Assembly (NCBI GenBank): GCA_037833965.1
Contig: AP031353.1
Location: 9,116,501-9,180,500 of the forward strand
Direction of reading: 5' to 3'
Length of the DNA: 64,000 bases
Source: Marchantia polymorpha subsp. ruderalis
Lineage: Eukaryota > Streptophyta > Marchantiopsida > Marchantiales > Marchantiaceae
Shown: positions 11,607 to 26,600 of the stretch, one piece after another
Position numbering within the stretch: position 1 is the first letter of the stretch
Layout: each line of letters opens with the position of its first letter
Made by a program: the position numbers and the translations under genes
The notes under the pieces: model-generated
Database searches by the model: none
Told to the model about the DNA's origin: nothing
The model's input: the letters and a program-made list of their open reading frames with translations, nothing else

Positions 11607-14600
11607 CTATTCTACAAGACTTCGATTTAGTCTCTGTCTCGTGTATTCCCAGACAGCGATTGCCCCACTTACATGGACATTCAAAGAGCGGATGACTCCG
11701 AGCTGTGGGATCTCCACACATGTGTCAAGCGCCTGAATTATATCAACCGGTATTCCGTCTGATTCTCGTCCCAGGACTAAAACCTGCAGCAATGAGATTG
11801 TCCAGTTAGCTCGACTAGGAGACCTGAGCCAGGGACTGCACGGAACCTCGCTGTGGAAACTCAAACTATCGATAACAGAAAGACAATCTGGTGTTGAGTG
11901 ACCGAATCAGAGCGGTGTTCCACCTATTTCAAGAGCCGCAAAGGATAGACTACTCTTTGGCAGGTTGGACAGGACTGTCACATACATGCAGGACGGACGT
12001 CTCACTAAAAGAATTCACAGACTGTACGGGCAGCCAGGACAGTCTTAGGCTTCAATGACAAGGATATTTGTAAAGTAAAAGAACATTGGCAGTAAAAAAC
12101 AGCACGAACCACTTTCTGAGGGAAAAGGTATTTGTCGATGGAGACACTGTTGGCGGTCTGTTCCAACCCCAATATGGAATAGCCTTCTCTCCTTTTGCGC
12201 TTCAAATAATTGCTGATTCCTGCTTCCGGAACCTCGACTACTGGAATCCACTGTTCCGCAGTCACGCTGGAGCCACACCCAACATTCCAATCAAGCAGCC
12301 AATATCCATCCATTAATCTGGGAATAGGGGACGACCTGTATGGCGTGAGATCCAATACTGGCGTTTCCGATTTAGCTTAACATGGATGAGAGGACATGTG
12401 TCAGACCTGTTGCGTTTTCAGTTTCAAATCAACATCAAACTAGCGCCCTTTCACTTCACTCCAAGAAAACATCCAACCTTCGAGATTAACTTGAAAGGTT
12501 GAATTTTCCTTGTCTGCTAAGATCCTACCTATTGGAAGATAGATTTCGACTCATTCGCATAGTCTTTTCTGCGTTCTCAGGAAGTTTCCGGCAGCATGAG
12601 TATCAAGGAAAACTATTATCTTTAGGAAAAGCCAAATAGACCCCACCCTTATCTTCCAACCAGAAAATTCTACATCACCCAGGTCTATGACTTTCTGGCA
12701 CATGTGCGCAGTACTACCTCCCCATATGTACGCCATTGTAATCTTACTTATCTGCTGGTTCATGCATCGTATATAAATAAAACTTCTCCCCCTTCGCAGG
12801 ATTAGAGGGAGAGCCTAAAGGCTATTCTGCGTGCTTAGAGCTACTCGCAACACAGAAACACGACAACAAGAATCACTGATCACTGCATTACGTGCACCTT
12901 ATATGCAAGAATTCCGTACTATTTACATTATAGGTCTCATATCCAGCAAAAGGAAACAAATATACTTTTCCCACCTGATAAGCTGAAATTGTCTGTCTTC
13001 TGCGATTGAGGCATCTGCTACAACTAAGCATGATGCTTTGAATACCTGGGGAATAGACGAGACATATGAGTCTCAACATGAACATGAAAGTAACTTAGGC
13101 CAGTATGATAATCCGTAAGATCAAAGCCAACCAACATGTGTACAGTAGTCAAATGAATGCGCAACTTGAAGCAGCCAGCGATGATTCACATTTTAAATAT
13201 CCACTGGCCTTTATTGGATACTTTCACAGTTAAACAATTTTTGACTGGTTCAGAACTTACTTCGCATGTACGAGCGAGGCCGGCAAGATTCGGCACACTT
13301 CCAACTAGAGAAGCTACGACAATCAAATCCTGTCGACCACCACGCATTCGAATCAACTCCTTCGCTCTTGATTCTATGCTTTCAAGAAGCAGCTCGGCTT
13401 CAGCATCATATCCTGCACCATATGACCAATTCATTACGAAAACTGTTCTCTAATCTGTACGGAAAAGACCTGCGCTGCTAAATTTCTCTAATCGATTTCT
13501 GTAAAAGTAACCTCGAGTGGTATCCAGCTACAAAGACCGAATTAGTGGGCATTGATGATTTAAAGTTCCAGGGTCAGAATTTTGTTATGCTTTTAAGCAG
13601 ACCAGATGATGAAGATGATGAAGAATAAAACAAACCTGCCACAGTTGAGGTTTTGACATTCGTCTCCCCAGTATGAGAATCGCTGAATCTCAACGATGCT
13701 ATCTTTTTCTGAATATCTAACTTTCCCAAACTCAAAACATCGGTAGAAGCATCTCGTGTTGTTGTACTTGCACCATCATCGAATTGACCTCCAGCTTTTC
13801 CACCAGATCTGACTTCAACAGATTCCGAGACATATTCTCTTCCGTTCTCGCGAGAGATATTCTCTTCAATCGTGAGTGCCACATTGTCTGCAGCCATCGA
13901 CTCTCGTAGCTCGTCTCTTGCTTCCTGAGTAGGTATAGTGCACAGGAGAACTTCAACATTTGCTACTTAACAATATGTATGCAAGATGCACGTGTCTAAG
14001 GTAATATATCATCATCAAGGGATGTAGTCTGGCTTTCCTGCAGTCCACCAAATTCTATAGGAAAAACTTTCAGTCTTCAGAATAGTGCAGCTGGCATGCA
14101 CGTCCAGCACTTATGTCGTAAGCTAGGAGCAGGAATCTATGAAAGGGCTGCCCTTATTGAGTCCTGCTGGCGGTGTCCACTAACATTTTCCACCAAAGTA
14201 CCCTCAAGGCAAAAAGTAGTAAGTGGGAAATGCTTGCGACGATCATGATTAGCATCCTCTTTTCATGCAGCAGTTTGACTTAAATGGTTACTCTCATAGT
14301 TAAACCACGATACTTAATGGAGTTCCATAATTTCTCGTGAAACATTTAGAAGACATCATCATCTAGAAGATATAAGAATCTAATCAATAAATCGTATATT
14401 TAAACTGTTTGGAATCTGCATATCCTTCTATTTTTCGTTAGTAATGCTACATTCACAAAAACGTAATGAGTCTCTTTTGTGATACTCACATTCAGAAATA
14501 GGGCTACTTGATCCAAAACAGCGACTGGTGCACACTCAAATGGGTGGTCCTCTGCACTCTACAAAATTCAAACAATGTACCCGTCAGAAACCAATGACAT

Positions 14601-17600
14601 TCGTTTTATTCACTACTATGAGTAATCCAGTGTCCTATCCTACATAAAGCGTTGCACTACGGAGGAATCATCCCCTCCAACGAGAGACAAGTGTGCATGT
14701 CTTGCAGAAACTTTATCCTGTAAAGGATACAAAAAACTGCCTCACCTTTGTGGTATCCACCTCTCCAAATCTACTGCAAAATATTCCTCTCGGTGTGGTG
14801 GATGAAAAAGGATCATATGCATCCAAGTGCTTCTCTACGAACGTTCTCATTCTACAAAAACAGAGTTGGAACTGTGTTACATTTCTTACAATAAAAAGTT
14901 CTCAAACTAATCATAGTCTGGAAAATAACCTTGATGACCGATATCTCCAGAGACCTATGACCTTGTACAACGAAATCTCTAGATTACCTTACTCGCTAAA
15001 CTAGCATACCTTGTACAATCAACATTTCCCTCGAGATAGGCGGCGACGGAGCGCAAACAAAGCTCGTCGTCGTTGCAGTTTGAGGATACAGTGCTAGTCA
15101 GGAATTGACGAAGTATGCGAAAAATTAGTACCTGCAATGAAATAACATCCAATCATGTAAATCTGAACCCTTACTCATTATCTTCAAGACAATTTCGGTA
15201 CCTCATATCTAAAGTTATTTCATTGTCATTCTGACCTGGGTGTCAAGGGTTTCTAGCAACAACAAAGCGTAATACACACGAATCCAAAAGCTGTTCAGGA
15301 GCCTTACACAACCTGCGTAAAACTGCGAAGATTGTGGTGATGACTGGTCATGAAGGGTAAAATAGCCGGAAGAACTTGCCGCATCAGTTCCTTTTGACGT
15401 GATACAGGAGTACCCTTAAGAACATTTGTTGCAATCAACACGTAGGACGAGAGTGCCTGCGCAGAGAAAAAATAAAATGAATAAGCTAACTGAGGACATA
15501 TGAAGTAATAAAATATTCAATACGAAATGTCTCAACTGTTTTAATCCGACGAAGATAAGTGACAGGAAAAGACAATGATGTGTACTTAGGAGCCTTTTGG
15601 TGGGACGACTGTTCCTGGAGTTCATTCAACACATGATAGAATGAATACAGAGAAAACACTACAGCATGCACAGCTGGTAAGCAAACTATACGTCATGAGG
15701 TGCGTCCCAAGGTTGTCATGATAGATCTGTATGACATGCCTGCTGTGGTGATGTAGTTGTTACTCTCAGAGCAGATTATATGTTTCTTTGTGTATTACTT
15801 ATCAACAAGGAAATGTGAAGAGTAAACATTCGTTACAGCTGTCAGCCATGGGCCAGCTCAAGATTAGGATGTTTTATTAGCACCTCGAGTTCAATTTTAA
15901 TCAAGAACTTTATATACATATATGCTAGAACATTTCAGTCCCTCCACGTAATGATCACATCTTTGAGTGCTAGATTGCTGACATTTGGGGGTCGAACTAG
16001 CAGACTAGCTGAAATTTGAGTTGATCCAATTCCCGTGTAGGGGATGCTATCAAGAGTCAGATCTTAGTGTTGCTCTTCATAGCCCACCTGACACCTGAGG
16101 GTAAAGGGGACTGTCAACAAGCTACGCTTAATCCACGAGACTCGATTGGAGCACCAGGCTCTCCTGGTAATACATAATGATCAACTCATGCAACAGAGTT
16201 CAGATTTCAAAATGGAGATAATCACGTCTACTGCTATTTAACACAAAAGAGTCCCTGAATTTTCAACAAGGAGAGCTCGCAAGGATATATAAATGCATGT
16301 GAATAAGACGTTTTCTATTCGACTATTCGCTTTAGAAAAAGCCAACCGCTTTCCGGGGAGCAAAACCCCTTTGATCCATTAATTCATGACACCCTTGTGG
16401 TGTCGAAGTATATGGCTAGTAACCCCAGTAATCAGCTACTGTCATTGCTCATAAAGTCAGGCTCCAAACTTCAAATATAAAATCTCCCTAGTCAAACAGA
16501 CAGATTGAATGAAGACCTTTATATGGAAGTATCTAGACTGGAGTCAGTCACTTGAGAAACTACGAACGAAGAAAAGAGGGAAATACCTGGGTTTTCATGT
16601 TGTAATCGTGAAGAGCAAGAATCAAATGCTCCTCAATCTAGCAAAATCACCCAACCACCCGATGCATGAGAATGGAATCAAATCAAGGTACTAATGGCTA
16701 CGCAAGGTGTAACATATGGCTACACCCTACCTTATGTTCAAAATGATGACATTTGATTTGAATAATCTACGCTGCAAACCGGTGAGTAAATGAATGGTGT
16801 TCTTGCAGAAGGGTGGTCCAGGTGAGGGCAAACCAATTCAGGAAATCGTAGAAATAATTGAGCTGCAAACGACTCAATGTACTGGCGTACAGATGGCATG
16901 TTGTTCCTCTGGCACATGAAAGCCACAAGTCAATCCAAAGCAAACAGCGTTCGTCAATGAGCAAGACATAGAAAGACGGAAAGTTCCTATTTCAGCTGGC
17001 CACTCACATGAAGACATTTTTTCAGCAGAGTTGTCAATCGAGCTAAATCTTCTCGGCAAAGGAAAGGAGTGAGAATGCAAAGCATTTGCCACACTCTCAC
17101 TTTCCGTCTGTGAATCTGCAGGAACATAATCCATTAGTCAGAATCATGCAACGAGTTCGGTACACATCTTGTTCATGATCTGTAGAGATCAAGCACAAGA
17201 AAGAGATGGTCAGAGATATCTAGTAGAATATATGAAGCTGGATACGGCAGGCACAGAAGCAAAAGGCGGGCTGCAAACAGTAAAGAATCACAACCAAGAT
17301 AAAGAAAGTCTGATATAGTGATCGACAAACAAATTTCACTTACAGCGCTCTTCTTTTTGTACAGCTCTTTATTCAAATCAGTGTCGTCCGCCTGATCATG
17401 ACGCATGTGAGTTCCAAAGTAAGATACAGAAGGAATATATGGGTACGATCACAATCCATCTTCGTATAACAGATTATATCCGATGACTCCATCAAATCTA
17501 ACGAAACAGAAAAAAGGCTAGCTACCTGGAGAAGAATCACCTAGAAGCCAATTCTGAAAACTGCACTGTAGACAACTGACTTGCTACACCTGTACATTGC

Positions 17601-20600
17601 ATAACGAATCATCTCATTCAAATCCAAATACACCCACGATAGTGATTTACCGCTGCAGTGAGAAGCTCGAAGAGGTACTTTTGTCCAAAAGTTCTGGCAT
17701 GTTGTCTGACGAGAGGTCTTATCCCGATCGATTCCAGACCCGAGTTTTGGGCCATAAGAGAAAGCTTGTGAACCATAACAGCAACTGTAACTCGTACGAA
17801 CATTTCAGAATTCGTAAACTCCTGCAAGGAGAAAGGCTTCTTCAGTGTAAAAAAACTTGGCTGCACCTGCTTAAATACAGTAAAACTTGTATGTTAGAAA
17901 AGAACCTCGGTAAGTTCCGGGTCAGAACTCTGGATGAGTGTTGCATATTCTCGCGCTGCCGTGTGGCTCTCCAGAATTTCTCCATCTAGCTCCTCGTCCA
18001 CAGCTTCTGCAACATCGATAGCTAAGGCTTAGCTGTTATTCGCAATATCGAACGCAACGCCTGTATTCATTACAAGAATACAGATCTAGTGCCGATTGAT
18101 TCCAGTAAATACCACATACTTCCATTACGTAAGAATGACTAAAATTAAATCTCTTCAGCGGGCTAGAACTTGAGCAGCAATTTGAATGAGGGTTTAGGAT
18201 CCGAACAGTCATATCCGTGGACAATGACTAACAGGTGCGGCCAAAAGGATTGGGAAGATAGATTAACATGGTCAGAACTGATGGACATTGCTGACAAAAT
18301 ACTTCAGAAAGGCCTAGTTGCTCCTCAATGCAAGTTGATGAGGCTTGATTTTAGATGAAGTGTAATAAAAATTAAACCACAAGGCGGATCCAGAAGTATA
18401 ATAGTTTGGTTCTCCGGTGTGCACATTACAAGTAAGTTGAACGTTAAAGAGGCATTTACCTCCGCCGTAAAGAGAGAACTTTTTCAGTTCTTGCATGTAG
18501 AAAGTTGTTGTTTCCGGAAACAATAACCACAGGCCCGTAAGGTGCAGCGCAGTTAAACGCATTGTGCGGGGACTCCGAGATCCCTGGTCTATTAAACGAT
18601 TCAAAAGCTGCAATAAGAACACCCTAGTAAGCTTAACCTCTTACTCGTTCAAATCTTCCTTCTAGACGGCTTTAAGGAAGTTCAAAGTTTGGTAACAAGT
18701 CAAAATCAGAAGTACAGAGTAATAGGATATACATACCCACTTCAATGGTCCATACTCTTCATGATCTTCTGGAGAACCATGCATTCCCAGATCACAAAAG
18801 ATTACTGGATTAAAAATTGCTGAAAGAAAGGCTGCTGTTGGAGCAACTCTTCTCTTGTTACAGTCAACCATTGCGGACCATCCGGCTTGTACCAAAGCCC
18901 ACATTGCCTGTAGAGGAATGTCCCCAGTCAGCTTGCTCAACCAAAGAAAAGTCTGGATATCAAATGAAAACCTGTTCTAAAACTTGTTTAAGTCACTAGC
19001 ACATACAAAGCAGCAACGTGACAAGGATAGACCTCCAAGGCAATCCGTGTATATAAAAACCCATTGACAAAATCGATGCTAATTAGTTCCTGTCCCAATG
19101 AGACTCAGATATTAGACGTTCTTGACTTCAGATGTACAACGACTAGCAACTTGAAGCTCCCATGAGTCTGTGATATAAGTTCTAGCAAGTGTGACTAATA
19201 AGTATCAAACTATAAACCGACCGTAAAGCTTTATAGAGAACATGTCGCTTTACCCGCAACCTGAGAAGTGTTTTCGGGAGAAAATAAAGAAAATAGTTGA
19301 AAAAGGTATTTCCAGACAACAAACCATTCTAACCTGATACTTGTTATCCTCGTCTTCGTCTGCTTCCATGTTAGTTAGCACTTCCCATTTCATCAACCAC
19401 CTTATCGATCGAAGAAGAGGCAGAAGATATTCCTCGCCTGCACTCTCCAAGCTTCAGGACAAACCTGGGTAAGGATTAAAATTGCAGCATTTTGGAATAC
19501 ATTTACAGGTGATGAGCGGTCAACACAGTTGGAATAAGTTTGGTTTTACGCGATAATTAAATTCAGTTTCTACCTCTCAATGCAGTCCTTGAAAAGCCCT
19601 CCAAGGGTCGAGCTGGAAAAGGCACTTGACAATTTCTCCTCCCCGCGAAACAGTCGATGACCTGAAAGAGACTGTTTCGTGATCGACAGGAGAGTGTCCA
19701 CGGAAGACCACTGGAGAGCATGAAAGAAACAGAGTTCAGACCTTGGGTGACATGCTGGGAATGCAGGCACGATTGATCTGAATCTTTGAGATGTCAGCAA
19801 CACGCGGTAATCAAGAGCGTAACGGGGGAAAGATCACTGAACCTATGTAGAGACGTTTTAAAAGCAACAAACTAGTCCAAAGATAGACACAATGACAAGA
19901 TCGAACCCAAATCGTAGAGTTGGTTTCTAGAAGCTTCTGAAGATAACCAACGAGTAAGAATTAAAAGCAAACCAGCTCATTTCTTTCCAAGCACCTTTGC
20001 TATCCTTAGGAGTTGTAAGCGAGAAATTTCCTGCCGACCAACTTTAGCACTTATGATGGTTTGGAGTCTCAAAAAACAATACACAAGTCTTCTGAACATG
20101 CGGGGCCGTGACGACTAGCATAAAAAATGGCTGATATTGGTACAGAGAAGAAAGAAGTTGCAGCATTTTGAGGCTAATCTAATGCTATTGCTACATAGAC
20201 TGACCTTGCACCCATATAGAATAGCTCGGCGACTTCTACCAAGTGCACCAACAAATGCTGAGTCCTCTACGTTTTTCACGAGGGCATTGAGTAAGCCATC
20301 AGCCATCTTATCCGGCGTGTCTGGTAAAAACGCTCCAGTTTTACTCTCAAACTTCATTGATGCATGCGCTGCAGTGGTAAAGAATTGAGTGGCTGTCTCC
20401 GCCAGTGCGCTACATGCACATGTGAACGCTTCAAGAGCGGCAAGTTGAAGTTCGGCGGCAACCTGAACAGCACTGTACTTGTTTAGACATCCGAGTGCAT
20501 GTCAGATAATCATCTTGAGAGAAAGAAGAAGAAGCAACAATCCAGGTTGAAACATTCCGACTCTTGAGTATTGAGTTTTCCTCGTATTGATGACACAAGA

Positions 20601-23600
20601 GGCCAACATGTTTCAGATCAAGTCGAGTCCGGGAAGCAGTTAGCGTATTTTTTTGGAATGTGATTAGACAAGACTTTCATGTGAAACGCTCAAAAAAAAG
20701 TAAATTCGAAACGTCCAAACTTCTGTGAAACTCAACAGAAGTATTGCAATACGTTAACTATGCCTCAAATGTTCTCACGGCATACGCAGAATATCTTTGA
20801 CAATTGCAAAAAAGTTTTCGACTTGCAATATGTAAAAAAAAATTGATTCTCTCAGGTAAGTCCAAAACTTACTCTGGGCTTAAATCCACTTGGACTAACA
20901 CTTGAGCTGTAAGACTGTGACCCTTAGGTATCAATAATCATACGGCACCTGTGTGCACTTGACTTTCGACTAAATCTAACTTTTGAATTCTGAGAAAAAT
21001 TCTGATGAAGAATCTAGCCCTCAACTCACCCGTAACCCACAGAACTTAGAACGACACAGTGTAAACTAGTGCCAAGATGTTGAACAATAGGGCACGTAAT
21101 ACCCTTCTACACTTTGACTGCCAACCTTATCTCATTTTGAAATGTAACTGGACTTGGTTGTCTGAAGTTAGTCCAAACCTTGCTTGGGGTTAAAAGAGGT
21201 TAATTCTCGCATCCAAGGTACTGTTGTCATGACGACAGGAGAAAAGAGGCATCCTGAAAGTACCCATCCGAATTTCAAAACCTTTTGAGCACACAATCAC
21301 CACGTTAATTCTAGGGTTCACAACACAACAAACGAGAAGTGGCTATAATGATAGGCATACAGCTTCTTTCGACATTGTAAAGGTCTGAGAATATAATACA
21401 GCTACCTCATCCATGATCCTCGGCGTAGTCACTACTTCCCAGGCGAACTCCCACAGACATGTTACCACAGATTCAGGTATGTGACTTAGAAGGCCCACCC
21501 GGGAGCACCAAAGACAACAGTCGGCAAGAGCCGAGATGGAGAGCACCTACATCCAGCGGAGTGAGGACTAGTTAGACTTGTGAATAGTTGGTTCTTTCGT
21601 TAGCTTTTCCATATAAAGAAAGAGCAAGATAACTGCACTGCTATAAATCTTAATGACTTATGACATAAACAGTCAAGGACTTACCTCAAACACCAGTCAT
21701 TGCCATGCAGAAGCTTCGAAAATTGCACATAGCACTTACAGAAACACGTCAATAAAAAACGAATATTTGAAGGGATGATCAAGCGCTTGCACATACCCCT
21801 TGCAGGACTGCGGAAGTGAGATGGGATGGGAGACGGCGTTGGCTTCGGCCACCTAGTTTCCCACTAACGGCAGCCGGTAATGTGATCAACCCACGGGGTC
21901 CATGCTCCCAGAAAGCTACAGACGACCTTCTTGCATAGCTTCTTACCTCATCCTAAAAACATCCAAATGATCCAAACTGAGTGTACTTGCAGAGCGAGCA
22001 GCTGAGTTCAAATTTTAATATAAAATAAATTTCACTTTAAAACGGCTCGTAACCACCGGTAAAATGTTTGAACTCATCCTAGATCAAACAGGGCAAAGTT
22101 CACAACCTAGAGGCAGTAGCCCTTTATGATTATTGGGTTACCATGATAGCCAGGACCATGTCTGAGATTCTTTTGTCTCCTGGTCTCAGAGACATCGTGC
22201 AACTGTCAGCGTCTGATTGGATGATAGAATCTTCACAAGCATCTAGTAAAGGTGTGAACTCCTTTAGAAGGCTCCGTAGAAGGAGTAATACTCTCTCAGG
22301 CGTACACGCCGACATGTAAGCGTGACTGTAGATTTGAGAAGCTTTTTTGTGTATCATCTGCTCAGCCAATACAAGAAATTGTTATCGAACTTCGACCATG
22401 AGAAGAACAGACTGTTTAACTCCTGAAACTGTGCTTTAGTGGCAGACGGGGCAATTTACTGTAAATACTTCACTGGCTATGCTGGAGTGACGACTGCAAT
22501 CTTTTACTACAGTTTGATTTCTCTTTTAGCATGTGGTATTCAGATTGAAGGCTTGGCATGCTTTCATACTGTATGCAAATCATAGCTCTTTGGAAAATCA
22601 ATCACGAACTTCGTCACACTGAAGACATGCGATTCTCCACTTCAGGAAGGAGCCAAAATGCTCGTCTTTTAAGAAGCAACAAGAATATCTGACTCCACTT
22701 GACCTTTCTCCACTCTTACATTGAAGTGTTGGCAGGTTAACCATTTACTTAAGAACATTTAGAAGTAGCACATATAATGATAACTGACAGAGGCCATTAT
22801 AAAAGGTCACATGAGTTTCAGCAGAAGGCGTACCGTAATAACATGCTGACAGTCGATACCCGTCAACAAACTGAGAGATAACAGTCTTGTCCATCTGTCA
22901 GCTTCCAGTCTCCACGCCTCAACATCTTCATCTGTGGCAGCAGAGGAAAAAATTCCTGGTAGTTTCAAAAATGTTTCGGCCATTTCATTGAGGCCTTCAA
23001 CAATCCACAAGTTGATCTCTGCGGCAGAGGCAGTGGCACTCTCCGTCCCCGCAGCTTGAATCCAGGACATTAAGACATGATGTAAAGAACCTACAAACCC
23101 AATAAACTTTGTCAACCCTACAATCACGCATACAATCTGAACATCCGAAATCCCAAATCGGACACCTAACTACCTCATCTAAACTCAGCAAAAAAAATAA
23201 CTTGACTTGACAGCCATGTTGAGAGTTGGTTTATCAAAACCCACATATGAAATTTCATAGTGAACCTCACAACTGGAAACAAAGTAAATAGCAAAAACCC
23301 ATTGGGTGTACAACGGAAGCATTGGCTTGAAGAAAAACATGACATGAATTCATATTTAACAGCCCTTACCACCAAGAATCATGTGCTCTTTAGGAAAGGA
23401 TGATAAAAAGTAGGCGAATTTGCTGAATGGAACCTTTGGAAGAGCAACCAGGGCACAAGCCGCTCGCAACACATGACCGCACACTGCAAAAGTTCAAAAC
23501 ATGTTAATCCCAACTAGTATATAAAATGTAACTTCACGCAGGCTCCTAAAGTCGTACTGAACAGATAACCTAAGAAGAAAATATATGAACATCATAAACG

Positions 23601-26600
23601 TTGAAGCTGTACAAGTACATAGAATAAAAAAACAGATGCTAAACAAAGATGGAAAACTGCACTAGTTGTTGGACATGTCACGGATAGATTGAGATTATTG
23701 TATTTGAAACCAATTTGAAATCAGTGCGGATCTCGAGACATAAATGAATTCTAGCAACACAGAAATACTTTTTATAACCAGTCACATGACAAACATGCTC
23801 GGATACTGAGCATTAAAAGATCCAGGGACATGCTGGCTCGACGACATGAAAACTGTGACAAGCAAATTCTGGTCTAAAACACGTATAACAAACTTTCCTT
23901 CATAAACTTAAGACGAATGAACTTCCTTCTAAATCCAAGCATATGAAATAAAACGTCATCAACCGCAAGGGATTAAAAAAGGGAAGAGACTGAAAGACAC
24001 AGACCCGGGAGTTACAACCATAGGGGCTCGTTTTAAGACATGGTCCGAGGAACTGCAATTATTAGGCAAGTAGAACGCGATTACGTGAAACATGACAAAA
24101 AAAACATGGCATGACATTTAATCTGAAGAAGAAGGCGGAAATCTACGGCCGGTATGCGTAGAGTATTCAAAACAGATTTAGTATGTGAGCTGAAGCAAGG
24201 GGAAGAAGGCAGCAACGAAACCGAGGGAGAAAGTGTAAGAGAAGTAACGGAACAAAACATGGTTAGAGGAACAAGGAGTGCATCCACTCTACATTCAAGG
24301 ATGGACAGAACTCAGCAGCAGTTTGACCAAAGAAATCAAGCAGCAACTAGATATAGACTCCTCTATACAACCTCTGTTGCACATTAGCAGCCATGATGAC
24401 GTAATGCCAGACATTGCTACCCTGAGTGGATCAGAAGAATCTGAGACATATCATTGTAAAACATTACGTTAAGTCCGTCCATCACAAGCGTGACATGATT
24501 AACTCTACGTGTATCAATACCTAAACAACAGAAACCAGAACTGCATGCTACGTCACAACAACAGTTAATGTTGTTCATAAAGAGAATTCTATGATATTCT
24601 ACAACAGCAGGAGGAAATATTGGGTACGTTGTAAATCAGCACAGAAATCACCTCTTCATTCCCCATTTCTATCAATGGAAACCAGATAATTAGGTCTCAA
24701 GAAAATAAGTTTGACATTTATTCTACAAAAACGACTTCAAATCACTGGTTACAGAGAGAAACGTAACCTTTCAACACGAGATGAAAAGATAGTAACATGA
24801 GTCCAACAATAACCAGAAGATTAGGGAATGAAAATGCAGAGAATAACAAGACCATAGTTACATGCAAACCAGAAACAAAAGAAAGGGAAGGAAAGCAAAG
24901 AACGAAGAGTTCAAAACTCAAACTGCAAGCACGCAAACCTACTGTGGACTGTAACCTACATCAAGTCTAATTTCAGGAGAACGAGTGCGGTATGGACTAA
25001 TCTGTCTATAAGTTCAGGTGTTCGGTAACTATCAACATAAACTATGTAAAGTGCTAGATAATCAAGGCAACCCCGCTCACCATGCACTCAGCTTATTGTA
25101 AAGGTAACGTGACTCCAGTGAAACCTAGGGTCTTTATAAACCACCACCCAGACTTTTTCATGAAAATACTTTGCAAATAGAGAGAGAAGAATTATTACGA
25201 TCCCTCGCCACAAACCTCGTGTTCATTAAAAAATATTAAATTCTTCACGCCCAGGGCGGCTGTAGATCAAGCGGACATGGAAGGAACCTAGAAATTTGAC
25301 TGATATGTTTTACGGACCTTTCGCTCGATAATTGGGATTAAAATGGTGCTTGCTTATCTCTGCCATATTTCTCAAAAGGTCCAGCAAGCACGCAGGATCT
25401 TCATCACTCTGAAGATTCCCCGCGTCACTGGCTGACAAGATTTGCTCCTTCGAGACATTTGGTAAAGAAACTATCCCTGACGTAAATCCCAGTGCCGATG
25501 CTTCCAAGCATATAGCGTGAGTCATGAGACCCGCACGACCTCGATGCCTATCAAGGACAGCATTCGCCAATTTGATGACAAACCTTGCACGTCTCCTGTA
25601 AAACCTGATGTTAGGGACTGCGCTGAGCTTTTGCAGCATGTCAAACTCACAATATTGTACAAAGAGAGAATAGACCAGTGCCAACTTCGGAAATAGACAT
25701 GGAGAAGTAAATCTTCGTAAAACGGTCTCGAGTCGAAAAAGTCACCTCCGGGTCAATGATGAACTGTAGGCTCTCATGACATTGGCTGCTCCTTCAGCGG
25801 TTATAGACGAGTAGTTACCTTTCATACCTGCCCATTCAACAAGTCGCATCAGTGACCGGAAAAGCCTATGTGAGAAGATAATTATCATGCCCGGACAACC
25901 CAATGCGAAGTCAATACTTGAGCCTATATAAACAATATTGTTCACACTCGGAATATATGCTGTTAGAAACTGCAGATACGAGGGCTGAAGGAGTCCTACA
26001 AACTACGAAATTGTAAAGGGTTCACATGGACCAAACTCAGTACATGGGCTACCATTGCAGAGGAGCCGGAAAAATGTAATCACCGAGCTCTAATTCCTTG
26101 ACCCAGCTATGAAGGTATTTCATTATATGGCACATACACGATTGGGAACACCAACTCCATAAGATGGAAGTGCAACTATACAAAAGACATCCAAGACATA
26201 CCAAAATCTCGGTGATGTACTGGGTCATCCAGTGCCTCCAAATATGGACCCAACAGTACATTTTCAGGTAACAATAGAGAAAGCTTTCGGATTTTTTCCC
26301 ACTTGATATCGAGGAAAGACTGCATCACCAGCCGCCTTACTGGATACGGACAAAAGAAGACCACACGGGGTAACACAAAAGTGAGAATGTTAGATAACTC
26401 ATGAAAACTAATATTTGCGTCCAAAGCCGATATCATTCTTTTGAATGAGAGCCACTCCTTTCTGTGCAGTATGGCAGAGTGCTACTACGATTGCAACCCC
26501 TTTTCAAGACCTCTTCCAAGAGCAGCACGCGCAAACAATTCCACGACATAAGCGATACAAACAAGAAAGTGTTTCTTTGAACATTCTAAGGAGCATTTAA